Positions 1 to 9,153 are shown, counted from the stretch's first letter. The stretch is DNA of 64,000 nt from VAZQ01 sp963785745 (GCA_963785745.1 CAWAWR010000019.1:186001-250000); one strand, 5' to 3'. Program-made: numbers and translations. The notes: generated from the letters alone by a model not told the origin.

Positions 1-721
1 CCGAGGTCGGCACGTCCGGGATATACGGCAACCGGTTCTTGGTCGCGACCAGCAGCAGCCTGATCTTGCCGGCGTCGATTCCGGCGCGCAGCCCGCCGAT
101 CGAGCTCGACAGGAGCTGCACCTGGCCCGCGAGCAGGTCGGTCGTCGCCGGCTGGTTGCCCTTGTACGGCACGTGCACGAGGCTGACGCCGGCCTGGCGC
201 AAAAATTCGGCCGCCGACAGATGCGGCAGCGAGCCGAAGCCCGCCGACGCGTAGCTCATGGTGTTGGGCTTGGCCTTGGCGAGCGCGACAAACTCCTTCA
301 GGGTCTTCGCCGGAACGCCGGTGTTGATGGCGATCATCTGCGGCGCCTCGCCGATCGCCGCCACCGGCAGCAGATCCTTGAGCGCGTCGAGCGGAAACGC
401 CTTCTGCACGAACGGATTGATCACAAGCTGCCCGGAGAGCACGACGCCGAGCGTGTAACCATCCGGCTGCGCCTTCGCGACCGCCTGCGCGGCGACCGTG
501 CCGGCGGCGGCGGAGCGGTTCTCGACCACGACCGGCTGCCCGGTCTCGCGCGTGATGTGATCGCCTAAAAGCCGCGCGCCGAGATCGGCGATGCCACCGG
601 CAGCGAAACCGACGATCAAGCGGACCGGCTTGTCGGGATAACCCTTGGCGCCTTCCTGCGCCGACGCGGCATTCGCGGCGGAGGCGGCGATCAATGCCGC
701 CATGATGGTACGAACAATCAT
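1..721 (-). CDS. Bug/TctC-family tripartite tricarboxylate transporter substrate-binding protein (3' end beyond window)
   Basis: The minus strand reads open from an ATG at 721 to the window edge, so about 240 residues are visible and the C-terminus is missing. It opens with a signal peptide ending near ANAASAQ, followed by the Bug-family hallmarks YPDKPVRLIVGFAAGG, a PVVVENRSAAAG segment, an AQPDGYTL segment and a VHVPYKG segment. An AGGGAGAG ribosome-binding site precedes the ATG. Bug proteins are periplasmic binders of carboxylates or other small organic acids. No tctA or tctB permease gene is in the window, so this is an orphan binder, as is common in this bacterial group. The ligand cannot be predicted. 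Confidence 0.9.
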   Translation of the reverse strand, partial: MIVRTIMAALIAASAANAASAQEGAKGYPDKPVRLIVGFAAGGIADLGARLLGDHITRETGQPVVVENRSAAAGTVAAQAVAKAQPDGYTLGVVLSGQLVINPFVQKAFPLDALKDLLPVAAIGEAPQMIAINTGVPAKTLKEFVALAKAKPNTMSYASAGFGSLPHLSAAEFLRQAGVSLVHVPYKGNQPATTDLLAGQVQLLSSSIGGLRAGIDAGKIRLLLVATKNRLPYIPDVPTS

Positions 722-823
722 TCGCCTCTCCCTGTTGCGCCGAATGTAGCGCCGCCGGCCGGGATGTCCATTGCATCGGCGGCCGCTACAATCACCGATC
801 TCGACCCGCTCCAAAGAGGCACC

Positions 824-1150
824 ATGGCCAGCGCGACCCTCGACACCACGACCATCGTCGATTGGGAGACATTCCACGCCGCGTGCCGCGAGGCGTTCGG
901 ATTCCCGGACTTCTACGGCCGCAACATGGACGCCTGGATCGATTGCCTCACTTATCTCGATGAGGGTGACGGGATGTCGCGCTTCACCCTGGCGGCGGGC
1001 GAAACCTTGTGCATCGAGGTGCGCGATGCGGAAAGCTTCGGCGACCGCATGCCCGAACAAGCACTGGCGCTGATGACGGCCACCGCCGCCGTCAACCAGC
1101 GATACATCGAAGGCGGCAAGCCGCCGATGCTGATGTTGTTACTGACGTAA
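824..1150 (+). CDS. Barstar-family (barnase inhibitor-like) protein
   Basis: This 108-residue protein starts at ATG 824, which has an AAAGAGG ribosome-binding site. An upstream in-frame ATG at 764 would add 20 low-quality residues. The core FPDFYGRNMDAWIDCL is the barstar signature (a YGRN-type motif followed by an acidic/aromatic helix), and the C-terminus is a hydrophobic strand (PPMLMLLLT). Barstar inhibits the ribonuclease barnase by plugging its active site. No barnase-like gene lies beside it, so it is an orphan immunity-type protein. It is divergent from the partial Bug gene and converges on the DUF5996 gene with only a few bases between stops. The family call is good; whether it binds any nuclease is unknown. 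Confidence 0.75.
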   Translation: MASATLDTTTIVDWETFHAACREAFGFPDFYGRNMDAWIDCLTYLDEGDGMSRFTLAAGETLCIEVRDAESFGDRMPEQALALMTATAAVNQRYIEGGKPPMLMLLLT

Positions 1151-1153
1151 GAA

Positions 1154-2104
1154 CTACACCGGCCGCACCACCCTCGCCTCGCCGATCGCGCATTCGAGCG
1201 CCTTGCGGTCCCATTTGCCGAGATCGGCCGCGGCGTCGTAGGTGCTCTGCAGGAATTCCATCAAGGCGGCGCGCGGGTCGGCCGCCGTGCGCACCGCATC
1301 ATAAGGCAGGATGAATTCGCCGAGCTCCTTGGAGAACAACGCCTGCGCCGGACGCACACGCGCCGCGGCGAAACCCTCGGGCGCCGGATAGGCGTAGGAA
1401 TAATAGGCCGGATAGTCGATCGCGCCGCCGCCCGGCCAGAAACCCGCGCTCGAGACCTCGTGCGAGTAGGCTTCCTGCGCGACGTCGTCGGGCAGGTTCG
1501 GCACGCCGCCGGGATGGCGCGGCGCGCTGCGTCCGGAGAACCGCGTCACCGCGAGATCAAAACTGCCCCAGAAGAAATGCACCGGGCTCGCCTTGCCGAG
1601 GAAGCCGGTGCGGAACTGCGCGAACACTTCGTTCGATGCGCTGAGCACGCGCCAGAAGCGGTTTGCGTAGTCGCGATCGTAGGAATGATGCACGCGATCC
1701 TCGGCGAACGGAATCGCATCGGGGATTTCGCTGGGCTTGCCGTTGATGCGGATGGCGATGCCGAGCTCCGAGAGCGCGTGCAGCACCTCGCCATAAAATT
1801 CCGCGACCGTGACCGGCTTGAGCACGACCTGCCGGAAGTGACCGTCGCTGGTGCGCAGCCACAGCACATGGTCGATGAAATCGAAATCGATCTGGAAGGT
1901 GCGCGCCCCATCGGGGATCGGCGACGTCGTGAGCCCGCGCGCGGTGACATAGAGCGTCACGTGCCAGGAGTGATTGAGCCAGGGCGTGCGGGCGAGCCGG
2001 ATCTTGCCGACGATCTGCGTCCATAGCTGCAGCGTCTGGCAGGTGTCCTTCCACGCCGCATAGGGCAATTCGGGCCAGCGCGTCGCGTCCGATGGCGTCG
2101 ACAT
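1154..2104 (-). CDS. DUF5996 family protein
   Basis: This 316-residue protein starts at ATG 2104 (MSTPSDATRWPELPY), preceded by GGAGAGAG; an ATG 63 bases further upstream lacks such a site. It has the DUF5996 pattern: a WPELPYAAWKDTCQTLQLW opening, HSWHVTLYVTARGLTT, a central HFFWGSFDLAVTRFSGR segment and a late YYSYAYPAPEGF segment. No signal peptide or membrane segment is seen, so it should be cytoplasmic. The length is usual for the family as I know it. No biochemical function is established for this domain. It converges on the barstar-like gene and is divergent from the EamA exporter. Confidence 0.8.
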   Translation of the reverse strand: MSTPSDATRWPELPYAAWKDTCQTLQLWTQIVGKIRLARTPWLNHSWHVTLYVTARGLTTSPIPDGARTFQIDFDFIDHVLWLRTSDGHFRQVVLKPVTVAEFYGEVLHALSELGIAIRINGKPSEIPDAIPFAEDRVHHSYDRDYANRFWRVLSASNEVFAQFRTGFLGKASPVHFFWGSFDLAVTRFSGRSAPRHPGGVPNLPDDVAQEAYSHEVSSAGFWPGGGAIDYPAYYSYAYPAPEGFAAARVRPAQALFSKELGEFILPYDAVRTAADPRAALMEFLQSTYDAAADLGKWDRKALECAIGEARVVRPV

Positions 2105-2277
2105 GTCTCTCTCCACATTCGCGATGATCACAAGGAAGATGGGTGGCCGGAACGCATCCGGCAACAACCATCGCAGCCGCCATGCCCCACCCCGCCACGG
2201 GGTATGCGGATTTGGCGCTTGCCCCGCGGCCGCCGCGCCCTCTACTGCTGACGCCCGCCTTCCGGAGAATCCCTTCC

Positions 2278-3197
2278 TTGAGCGTCAGTCCGAGCGCCAA
2301 CGGCACAGCGCCGCCGACCGAACCAGCGCGTCCGATGCGGCGCGAGCATGTGACGCTCGCGATCGGGCTGATGCTCGGCGCGACCTTCGTGTTCACCTGC
2401 ACCAGCGCGCTGTCGAAATGGCTGATCGAGACCTACCCGATCGGCGAGGTGCTGTTCTCGCGCGTGTTCATCCCGCTGATCGGATTGGCCATCATCATCT
2501 TGCCGCGCACCGGGCTTGCGGTGTTCCACACCAAGCGCCTGAAGGGCCACCTGCTGCGGGGCGCGTCGCAATCGACCTCGCAGACCTTCCTGATGATCGC
2601 ATTTTCCTGATGCCGCTCGCGAGCGCGGTCGCGATCAATTTCTCGGCCCCGATCTTCGCGACGCTCGCCTCCATCATCTTCCTGAAGGAGGTGGTCGGGG
2701 TCGCGCGCTGGTCGGCGATCATCGTGGGCTTTCTGGGCGTGCTGATCGTGACCAGCCCGGGCACCGAGACGTTCACCATCGGCGCGATGTTCGCGCTGGC
2801 CAACGCCGTGATGTACGGGACGCTGACCGCCGGGGTGCGCGGCCTGACATCGACTGAATCCACCGAGACGCTCACGCTCTACCAGATGCTGGTCATGTCG
2901 GCGGCGTTTTCGCTGGCGCTGCCGTTCGCCTTCGTGGTGCCGACCTGGACCGACGCCGGCTGGCTGGTGTTGAACGGAGTCGGCAACGGCATCGCGCAAT
3001 ATTGGTGGACGCGCGCGATCCATCTTGCGCCCACGTCCGCGGTGGCGCCGTTCCAGTATTTCTCGCTGATCTGGGCGATGATGCTCGGCTTCGCGATCTG
3101 GGGCGACGTGCCGACCGTCAGCCTGCTGATCGGCGGCGCGATTGTCGCCGGCTCCGGGCTGTTCCTGCTGTGGCGGGAGTCCCGCAAAGCCGCATGA
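2278..3197 (+). pseudogene. EamA/DMT-family drug/metabolite exporter, split by a one-base frameshift
   Basis: Two overlapping reading frames together encode one EamA transporter. The first half (from TTG 2278 with GGAG upstream, or ATG 2335) carries MRREHVTLAIGLMLGATF and the first membrane helices, then stops at TGA 2608-2610. The second half continues in another frame from about 2611 with LMPLASAVAINFSAPIFATL through the remaining helices to WRESRKAA. Restoring one T to the TTTT run at 2602-2605 gives a continuous FFLMPL junction. The family is ten-helix inner-membrane exporters of metabolites or drugs; the substrate is unknown. The lesion may be a sequencing error or a true inactivating deletion. 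Confidence 0.8.
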
Positions 3198-3224
3198 GCG
3201 CTTTCGCGACAAACAGAGGCGTTG

Positions 3225-3716
3225 TTATTTCAGCTTGTAGAGCGCGCGCAGCGAACCCCGCGGCCAGCGGATATCCGCGATCCGCCAGCCGGCCGGCGTG
3301 TTGACGAGATCGAGCGTCACCGTGCGCGGCTTCATGAACATGACGAACGCCGCCGTCGCGACGGCGGTGTTGGCGCCGGTTGATTTCACGGTGGTCTTGA
3401 GATTTTCGATTTCCCAATCCTGAGCGTCGATGAACGGGTCGCCGTTGAGCATCGGAACCTCGCCGGCCTTATGCGCGGCGGCGAAATCCTTGACCATGGC
3501 GTCCGCCAGCGACGGCGCAAAATAGCCGCGGATGACCGCGTCACTGGAGAGCGCGAGGCCCTTCGAATCCTTTCCGAGATAATGCTTGTAGATGCCGTCG
3601 ACGAAGGTCTGCGGCGACGCGATCTCGGCGTTCGCCGTTATCGCCATCGCGGAGGCGGCCACCAGAACGGCCTGCATCGCGAGAGCACGCCTCGTCGGTC
3701 TCTTCCATGCGGCCAT
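3225..3716 (-). CDS. DUF3828 domain-containing secreted protein
   Basis: This 163-residue protein starts at ATG 3716 (MAAWKRPTRRALAM). A longer ORF start at 3779 would put extra residues ahead of the signal peptide. The N-terminus is basic then hydrophobic and ends near ITANA, a likely Sec signal. The mature part carries FVDGIYKHYLGKDSKG, GDPFIDAQDWEI and a terminal GWRIADIRWPRGSLRALY, the DUF3828 pattern. DUF3828 proteins are small periplasmic proteins of unknown role. It stands alone, convergent with the frameshifted exporter and divergent from the amidohydrolase. No catalytic motif is recognisable. Confidence 0.72.
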   Translation of the reverse strand: MAAWKRPTRRALAMQAVLVAASAMAITANAEIASPQTFVDGIYKHYLGKDSKGLALSSDAVIRGYFAPSLADAMVKDFAAAHKAGEVPMLNGDPFIDAQDWEIENLKTTVKSTGANTAVATAAFVMFMKPRTVTLDLVNTPAGWRIADIRWPRGSLRALYKLK

Positions 3717-3899
3717 TCTGTCTTTCCCCGTACGCGTCCATCGAATCAGCGCCTTGGCTTCGTAGCGTTGCACCACCAAGTCGGACGCGCAATCATGGCG
3801 AAAAAATGCTACCGACTCGCGCTTCGCCCGCTCTCTTCACCCGCCACCGCCCTCGGCGCAATGAACAGCGCTCCGTTAACCGTATAAAGTAGCCGCATC

Positions 3900-4880
3900 A
3901 TGAAAATCGACGTCCACTCCCACCAGATCGAGGAGATTTTCTTCGACGCGCTGCGTTCGCTCCCCGGCGTGACGATCAAGACCAATCCGGACCGCTTCAG
4001 CTACCTGCTCAAGGACGGCAAGACCTGGCTGCCGTTCCGCCCGGAGATGTTCGATCCCGACCATCTGATCCGCGAGATGGATAGGAAGGGCATCGACATC
4101 TCGATCCTGTCGATGAACACGCCGAGCGTCTATGTGTTCGAGCCCAAGACGCGCATCGATCTCGCGCGGCGGCTCAACGATTCCATCGCCGCGCGCACGA
4201 AGCGCAACCCCGACCGGGTGCGCGGCTTCGCCACCCTGCCCTTGCCGGACGTCGAGGCCTCGCTGGTCGAGCTCGAGCGGATCAAGGATGCGCCCGGCGT
4301 GGTCGGCATCGGCGTCGGCTCGAATTTCGACGGCGTCGCGCTCGACGACCTTCGCCTGGAGCCGGTGTGGGCGCGCATCGCCGAGCTCGGCCTGCCGGTC
4401 TCCGAGCATCCGATGCTGCCGACCTTCGCGGAGCACCTGCCCGGCTACGCGCTGCCGATCCGCGTCGGCTTTCCGTTCGACACCACGCTCTGCGTCACCC
4501 GCATGATTTATGGCGGCGTGTTCGAGCGCCACCCGAAGCTCGCGTTCATCGTCGCGCATACCGGGTCGGCATTCATCGGGCTCCTGGAGCGGCTCGACCA
4601 CGGCTTCCAGCTGTTCCACGAATGCCGCGAGCACATCACGCAGCCGCCGAGCGTGTTCGCGCGCAAGAACCTCTATTACGACACCTGCGCGTTCTCGAAA
4701 TCGTTCATCGAGATGGCGGTCGGCGAGATCGGCATCGACCGCTTCATGTTCGGCACGGATTATCCGTACATCATCTCCGATCCGTCCTACATCGAGGCGC
4801 TGGATTTGCCGGCGGCCGACAAGGGCAAGATCTTCGGCGGCAATGCACAGCGGCTGTTTGCGCAGCGGCTGGCCGTCTAG
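3900..4880 (+). CDS. Amidohydrolase-family protein (ACMSD-like metal-dependent decarboxylase/hydrolase)
   Basis: This 326-residue TIM-barrel enzyme belongs to the amidohydrolase superfamily, subtype aminocarboxymuconate-semialdehyde decarboxylase-like. Visible metal-binding motifs are the strand-1 DVHSH, a later SEHPML histidine, VAHTGSAF after strand 6 and FGTDYPY with the strand-8 aspartate. It has no signal peptide and should be cytosolic. Such enzymes decarboxylate or hydrolyse aromatic ring-cleavage products. The substrate here is unknown and no aromatic pathway genes are adjacent. The gene stands alone, divergent from the DUF3828 gene, with only a weak ribosome-binding site. Confidence 0.85.
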   Translation: MKIDVHSHQIEEIFFDALRSLPGVTIKTNPDRFSYLLKDGKTWLPFRPEMFDPDHLIREMDRKGIDISILSMNTPSVYVFEPKTRIDLARRLNDSIAARTKRNPDRVRGFATLPLPDVEASLVELERIKDAPGVVGIGVGSNFDGVALDDLRLEPVWARIAELGLPVSEHPMLPTFAEHLPGYALPIRVGFPFDTTLCVTRMIYGGVFERHPKLAFIVAHTGSAFIGLLERLDHGFQLFHECREHITQPPSVFARKNLYYDTCAFSKSFIEMAVGEIGIDRFMFGTDYPYIISDPSYIEALDLPAADKGKIFGGNAQRLFAQRLAV

Positions 4881-4976
4881 AGCTAGTGTCTAAGAGGCAC
4901 CACAAGCGGTCAATCGTTACCTAACATGGCAGCATGTGGGGTACGCAACGGCCATAAATGGTTGCGACCGGCGCCT

Positions 4977-5555
4977 TCAGCGAGCCACCAACCTCTTATA
5001 CCCCGCGATCGCCCGCTTGAGGTCGTCGTACTCCTCGCAGCCGATCAGGCAGATGTTTTCCAAATGCGCGAGGTGCTGCTCGGCCGTGACCGGATCGCCA
5101 AGCGCCAGGTGGACTTCGCCGAGATGCTCGTGGGCACTGCGATGGCGCGGATTGAAAATCAGCGCCTGCTGGTAATGTCCGATCGCCGGCCCCATCTGGC
5201 GCAACCGCCGATAGGCATAGCCAATGTAGTTCTGGATGTCGGCGTTGCGCGGATCGCGTAACGCGGCGGATTGCAGCATCGCAATCGCACCATGCCAGTC
5301 CTCGGCGACCAAGGCTTTTTTGCCGGCGGCGAACTCGGGGTCGAGCTTAGCCCAGTCGGCATCCGGCATCGCGACCGTCATGGTACAGATCGGCCATTCT
5401 TCGACCGCGGGTTTGGCGTCTGCAGTTTGCTCCGGTCCGCCGGACCGCAACCCCATCGCGGTCTGCAACAGCGAGGGACTGATTGTGTAAGCGGCAACGC
5501 CAGCGACCAACGCGCCGAGGATAGCAGACACCGCAATCGTACGGATCATTCTCAT
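4977..5555 (-). CDS. Membrane-anchored tetratricopeptide repeat protein
   Basis: This 192-residue protein has an N-terminal hydrophobic segment (MIRTIAVSAILGALVAG) acting as a signal anchor or signal peptide. About three TPR units follow, seen as AIAMLQSAALRDPRNADIQN, AIGHYQQALIFNPRHRSAHE and AEQHLAHLENICLIGCEEYD. TPRs are helix-pair scaffolds for protein-protein contact. It starts four bases after the stop of the larger TPR gene upstream, so the two are almost certainly co-transcribed. A partner or substrate cannot be inferred. Confidence 0.75.
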   Translation of the reverse strand: MRMIRTIAVSAILGALVAGVAAYTISPSLLQTAMGLRSGGPEQTADAKPAVEEWPICTMTVAMPDADWAKLDPEFAAGKKALVAEDWHGAIAMLQSAALRDPRNADIQNYIGYAYRRLRQMGPAIGHYQQALIFNPRHRSAHEHLGEVHLALGDPVTAEQHLAHLENICLIGCEEYDDLKRAIAGYKRLVAR

Positions 5556-5559
5556 CTGC

Positions 5560-7146
5560 CTATTGTTGCCGCGTCAGGAACGCCTTGGCCTCCCGCACTT
5601 CCTGCCGCTCGACATCGGCGTTCTTGGCGAGGTTTACGAGCTTGCCAAAATACTCAGCCGCTTGCGTTTGGTTGCCCACCGCATCGGCCGCGCGTGCGGC
5701 GCCCCAGAAAACGCGGTAGCGGTTGGGCGTCAGCCTGAGTGCGGTCTCATATTCCTTCAGCGCCGCCGCGGGCTGGCCGACTTCCAGCAGCAGCTCGGCC
5801 AACATCTCGCGCATCGGATAGAGGCGGTTCTCCATGATCACGTTCTTGATGCTCCCATCCTCGCCTTCCGCGGCTGCGCGCGCGAACCGCATCGCCTGAT
5901 CGCGCAGGCCTTCCTTCGCCGCGATCCAAGCGGAGATCGCCAGCATCTGCTCCTCGGTGCGATCGGCCCAGTAGGACTGATCGGCGCGTTGCAGCATCGT
6001 GCGCAAGCCCTTCATCTCCTCGATCTCCGCCTTGGCGCCGGCGAGGTTGCCCGAGCGCGCCATGCCGAGGCCCCGGGTGAACCGATAGAGCGAATCCGCG
6101 ATCGGTACCTCCGTGGGATTCATCGGCATCGCCGCAGCGCCTTGCCAATCGCCGCGGTCGAGCAGATAGCGCGTCTCCATCAGCGCCTTCGCCACGAAAT
6201 TGCCGAAGCTGCTCCGACGGTCGCCGCGCGGCGGCGTCGCAATCGCCTTTTCGATCAGGGCTTTCGCCTTGACGTCCTGCGCCAGTTGCAGGTGTGCATA
6301 CACGGTGAAATCGGCGGCGTGGTAGTAGTCGGGTTGGATTTCCATCGCGGATGTATTCGACGCGATCGACTCCTCCCACATCCCGACCATCGAATAGATG
6401 TGCGATGGCATGTGACGCGCGTGCGGCACCGCCGGCGCGATGCCCGCGTAGCGTTTGGCCGCAGCAATGCCGCGGTCTGCCAGCGGCGGGTAGTCATAGG
6501 CGTGAATGATGAAGTGCGAGACGCCAGGATGCTGTGGGTTCTGCTCGAATAGTTTTTCCAGGATGGCGGCCGACTTGATCTGGTTCCGGTAGCTAATGTC
6601 GGTCTTCGAGGCCGACGCCTGCAAGGTCAGCGCATAGAAAACCTGTGCCTCGTAGTCGTCGGGGTAGCGCTCCGCCATCTGCTCCATCGCGCTGTTGTAG
6701 GCGCGCAGTCGAGTCTCGACGTCGGTCTTGTCATGATCTCGGTAGTAAGCGCGGATCGCGTCGATCCAGCCGCGCTCGCGATCCGTCTTCGCGCCAATCT
6801 CGCGCGCCTTCTCCAGCGCGGCCCAGGCCGCGTTGGCATTCTCGCGCGACGGCGCCCCGCCCAGCGAGTTGCCGAGCAAATCCATCGCAATGCCCCAATA
6901 GGCCATGGTGCAACCGGGATCCTGCTTGAGGACACCCTCGAACACCCGGCGCGCAACCAGGAACCAGTAGGAATGGATCATCGCGACGCCGCGCTCGAAC
7001 TCCGCCTGCACCTTCGGATCGCAGGAGGTCGGGAAGCTTAGCGTGCCAAGCTTCTCCTCCTGCTGCTCCTGGGCGAAGGCGCCGGAGGCGAGCGCCGCCG
7101 TGATCAGGCCTGCGGCGCACAGTGCCCGTCGAGATTGCCTCTTCAT
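5560..7146 (-). CDS. Periplasmic tetratricopeptide repeat protein
   Basis: This 528-residue protein starts at ATG 7146 (MKRQSRRALCAAGL), preceded by AAGGAGC; the ORF extends 13 codons further but without signal-peptide logic. The N-terminus is a clear signal peptide ending at GAFAQ. The body is TPR-like helices, including FERGVAMIHSYWFLVARRVF, the HARHMPSHIYSMVGMWEESI segment and a C-terminal LKEYETALRLTPNRYRVFWG repeat. Proteins of this type are common secreted TPR proteins in alphaproteobacteria, usually of unknown function. It is the first gene of a two-gene operon with the smaller TPR gene that follows. Confidence 0.8.
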   Translation of the reverse strand: MKRQSRRALCAAGLITAALASGAFAQEQQEEKLGTLSFPTSCDPKVQAEFERGVAMIHSYWFLVARRVFEGVLKQDPGCTMAYWGIAMDLLGNSLGGAPSRENANAAWAALEKAREIGAKTDRERGWIDAIRAYYRDHDKTDVETRLRAYNSAMEQMAERYPDDYEAQVFYALTLQASASKTDISYRNQIKSAAILEKLFEQNPQHPGVSHFIIHAYDYPPLADRGIAAAKRYAGIAPAVPHARHMPSHIYSMVGMWEESIASNTSAMEIQPDYYHAADFTVYAHLQLAQDVKAKALIEKAIATPPRGDRRSSFGNFVAKALMETRYLLDRGDWQGAAAMPMNPTEVPIADSLYRFTRGLGMARSGNLAGAKAEIEEMKGLRTMLQRADQSYWADRTEEQMLAISAWIAAKEGLRDQAMRFARAAAEGEDGSIKNVIMENRLYPMREMLAELLLEVGQPAAALKEYETALRLTPNRYRVFWGAARAADAVGNQTQAAEYFGKLVNLAKNADVERQEVREAKAFLTRQQ

Positions 7147-7251
7147 CGCGCGCTCCTTCGGCTGGCCGACAAGGGCGAGCGTCAAAGGACAGCCGGCCGC
7201 CCGCGAAACGGATGGCAGGCTGAGCTGAGTTGACTGTCGCCGATCATGGCG

Positions 7252-7277
7252 GGTGTGGCACCGTTTTGCGCCACACC
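7252..7277 (-). terminator. Hairpin downstream of the cytochrome gene
   Basis: An 8-bp perfect stem (GGTGTGGC/GCCACACC) with a 10-base loop lies about 40 bases after the stop of the cytochrome gene. No T-run follows on either strand, so termination would have to be Rho-assisted, or the hairpin protects the 3' end. Confidence 0.3.
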
Positions 7278-7316
7278 GTCAGTTCAAAATCAGAACCCCG
7301 CTGAATGTAAGAGGGG

Positions 7317-7895
7317 CTAGTAGGGGTAACCCTCGAGCCTTGGCGTGTTGGGCTTCCAGTCATGCTCCTTGGCGTAATTATTGCCAATCGGCATCCTGAC
7401 CTTCGGCAGACTCTGTCTGTCGAGTACCTGGTCCTCCGGGATCACCTCGTTGAGGAAGAGCAGGAAGGCGGTGAGCGAATAGACCTCATCGGGGGTGAGA
7501 GTTCCCTCTTGCCCGACAGGCATGCCGCGATTGATGTAATCCCACACGACCGTCGCATGCGGGGCGCGCAGTGGCAGGATGCGCTCCCGTTCCCAGATGG
7601 GAAGCTTTGCGGATTTTTTCGATCGCAATATGGGCGCCATTCCCTCTATGCCCGTTGCGCCATGGCAGGCCACGCACCCCTTTGCCTCGTAGACCTGCGC
7701 GCCCTGCTTGGCGTTGCCGCGGCCCGGAGGGAGTTCGTCTCCCTCCGGACTGATCGAGATATCCATGCGGCGGAGTTCTTCCGCGGTCGGAGTGCGTCCC
7801 ACGCCATAGGTGGGCGACTGCGCGAACGCAGGGCTCCCCAGAAGGCTCCCGAGCAGCAGCGAGATCGTGACGACCTTAGGCTTAGGCCAACCCAT
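7317..7895 (-). CDS. Monoheme c-type cytochrome, SoxD-like subunit of a sulfite dehydrogenase
   Basis: This 192-residue protein has a signal peptide (VVTISLLLGSLLGSPAFAQ) and one heme c site, GCVACHGATG, in a class I cytochrome fold. A downstream methionine in the MPVGQEG region may be the axial ligand. Its ATG overlaps the end of the molybdoprotein gene by 14 bases, so translation is coupled. In SoxCD or SorAB enzymes the cytochrome takes electrons from the molybdenum cofactor subunit in the periplasm. It is shorter than classical two-heme SoxD, so SorB-like or SoxD-like is safer than a firm soxD name. Confidence 0.82.
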   Translation of the reverse strand: MGWPKPKVVTISLLLGSLLGSPAFAQSPTYGVGRTPTAEELRRMDISISPEGDELPPGRGNAKQGAQVYEAKGCVACHGATGIEGMAPILRSKKSAKLPIWERERILPLRAPHATVVWDYINRGMPVGQEGTLTPDEVYSLTAFLLFLNEVIPEDQVLDRQSLPKVRMPIGNNYAKEHDWKPNTPRLEGYPY

Positions 7896-9153
7896 TGGTC
7901 ACGCTCCCGTCCTTGGCGATCTTCCAGGGCTGAATGCTGTTGTCGAGCCCCGGCACCCGGTAATTCCGCTCAATAGGCACGTTCCACCACTGGGCGATCT
8001 GCTCGCGCAGCGCCTGCACCTGCCCGACTTCGTCGGTGCAGCGCGAAAGAATCTCGGTCTCGTTTCCATCCCAATTCCAGGGATAGGCGAACCGGACGTG
8101 CGCCATGCGGTGTGGTGTCGTCTTCAGCTGGGCGAGGTTCCACTTCTTCCCGCCGTCGGTGGATACCTCCACGGTTTTAACGGCGCCGCCCCCTGACCAG
8201 GCCAGCCCGGAGATCTCGTAGAAACCACGGCCGGCCAGCCGCTGTGTGCCGGACGGGTACGTGATGACCGACTTTGGGCCTATCTGTTCGCTGAGCGCAT
8301 GCTCTCTCGGATCCGGACGGAGATGGCCGAAGTCGTTGTAGTTCATGTAATACCGGTCGACGACCTTGATGCGCCGCAGGTATTTGGTGTGGAAGATTCC
8401 CTCAAAGCCGGGCGGGATGATGCGCACCGGGAACCCGTTCTGCGGCCGCAAGGCCTCGCCGTTCATGCCGTAGGCGATGATGCAGTCGTCCATCGCTTTG
8501 GTGATCTGCATGCTCGAGGCGCCCTTCACTTCCTCGGCGCCTTCGGCGACGAACCATTTCGCGGTGCCTTTCAGGCCGCACTCCTTGAGCAGCGTCGAAA
8601 GCAGTACGCCGGTCCATTCGGCGCAGCTGGTCATCCCGTGCGTTTCCTGCACCGTCTTTTGTCGCCCATTGTGCCGGTTTCCCGCACACTCGATGAAATG
8701 CATCCGAGTGACTGACGGGAAGCGCCTCAAGTCCTCCATGGTGAGGGTCAGGGGGTTATCCACCAGGCCGTGAATCGTCAGCGTGTGCTGCCTGGGATCG
8801 ATATCCGGCATGTAGGAGCCGCGGGTCGTCGCCACATAGTGGAGCGACGATGGCGTGATCGTGCCAACGGAATCCTGCAGCGGCGTGGCGATGTGGAACT
8901 GCTTCCCGAACAAGTCGGGTGAAGGCCGGCCATCCGGCGGGTGCTGTATGCGCACCGAGGTCACGTACTTGGAGCGCTGGCCGTATTCGGTCAACTCCTT
9001 GCTGCCGTGGATCATCGGATATTGGTTTTCGGGGCCCGGGGTCCTCGGATGGTCGTGTGCTTGCGCCTGACCCGATGCTCCCACCGTCAGCCCACCGGCC
9101 AACGCCGCGCCGCCCTTGAGAAGCTCCCTGCGGCTAGTTCTTTTCGATTCCAT
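7882..9153 (-). CDS. soxC: SoxC/SorA-like sulfite dehydrogenase molybdopterin subunit
   Basis: This 423-residue protein starts at ATG 9153, chosen because AAGGAGGG precedes it; the ORF extends 74 codons further without a ribosome-binding site. It has a twin-arginine signal (SRRELLKGGAAL), so it is exported folded. The molybdopterin domain follows, with the cofactor cysteine in HFIECAGNRHNG, and then a dimerisation domain (WNLAQLKTTPH region). The family oxidises sulfite or protein-bound sulfane sulfur and passes electrons to the cytochrome encoded just downstream. No soxXYZAB genes are in the window, so the role may be sulfite detoxification rather than full thiosulfate oxidation. Confidence 0.88.
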   Translation of the reverse strand: MESKRTSRRELLKGGAALAGGLTVGASGQAQAHDHPRTPGPENQYPMIHGSKELTEYGQRSKYVTSVRIQHPPDGRPSPDLFGKQFHIATPLQDSVGTITPSSLHYVATTRGSYMPDIDPRQHTLTIHGLVDNPLTLTMEDLRRFPSVTRMHFIECAGNRHNGRQKTVQETHGMTSCAEWTGVLLSTLLKECGLKGTAKWFVAEGAEEVKGASSMQITKAMDDCIIAYGMNGEALRPQNGFPVRIIPPGFEGIFHTKYLRRIKVVDRYYMNYNDFGHLRPDPREHALSEQIGPKSVITYPSGTQRLAGRGFYEISGLAWSGGGAVKTVEVSTDGGKKWNLAQLKTTPHRMAHVRFAYPWNWDGNETEILSRCTDEVGQVQALREQIAQWWNVPIERNYRVPGLDNSIQPWKIAKDGSVTNGLA

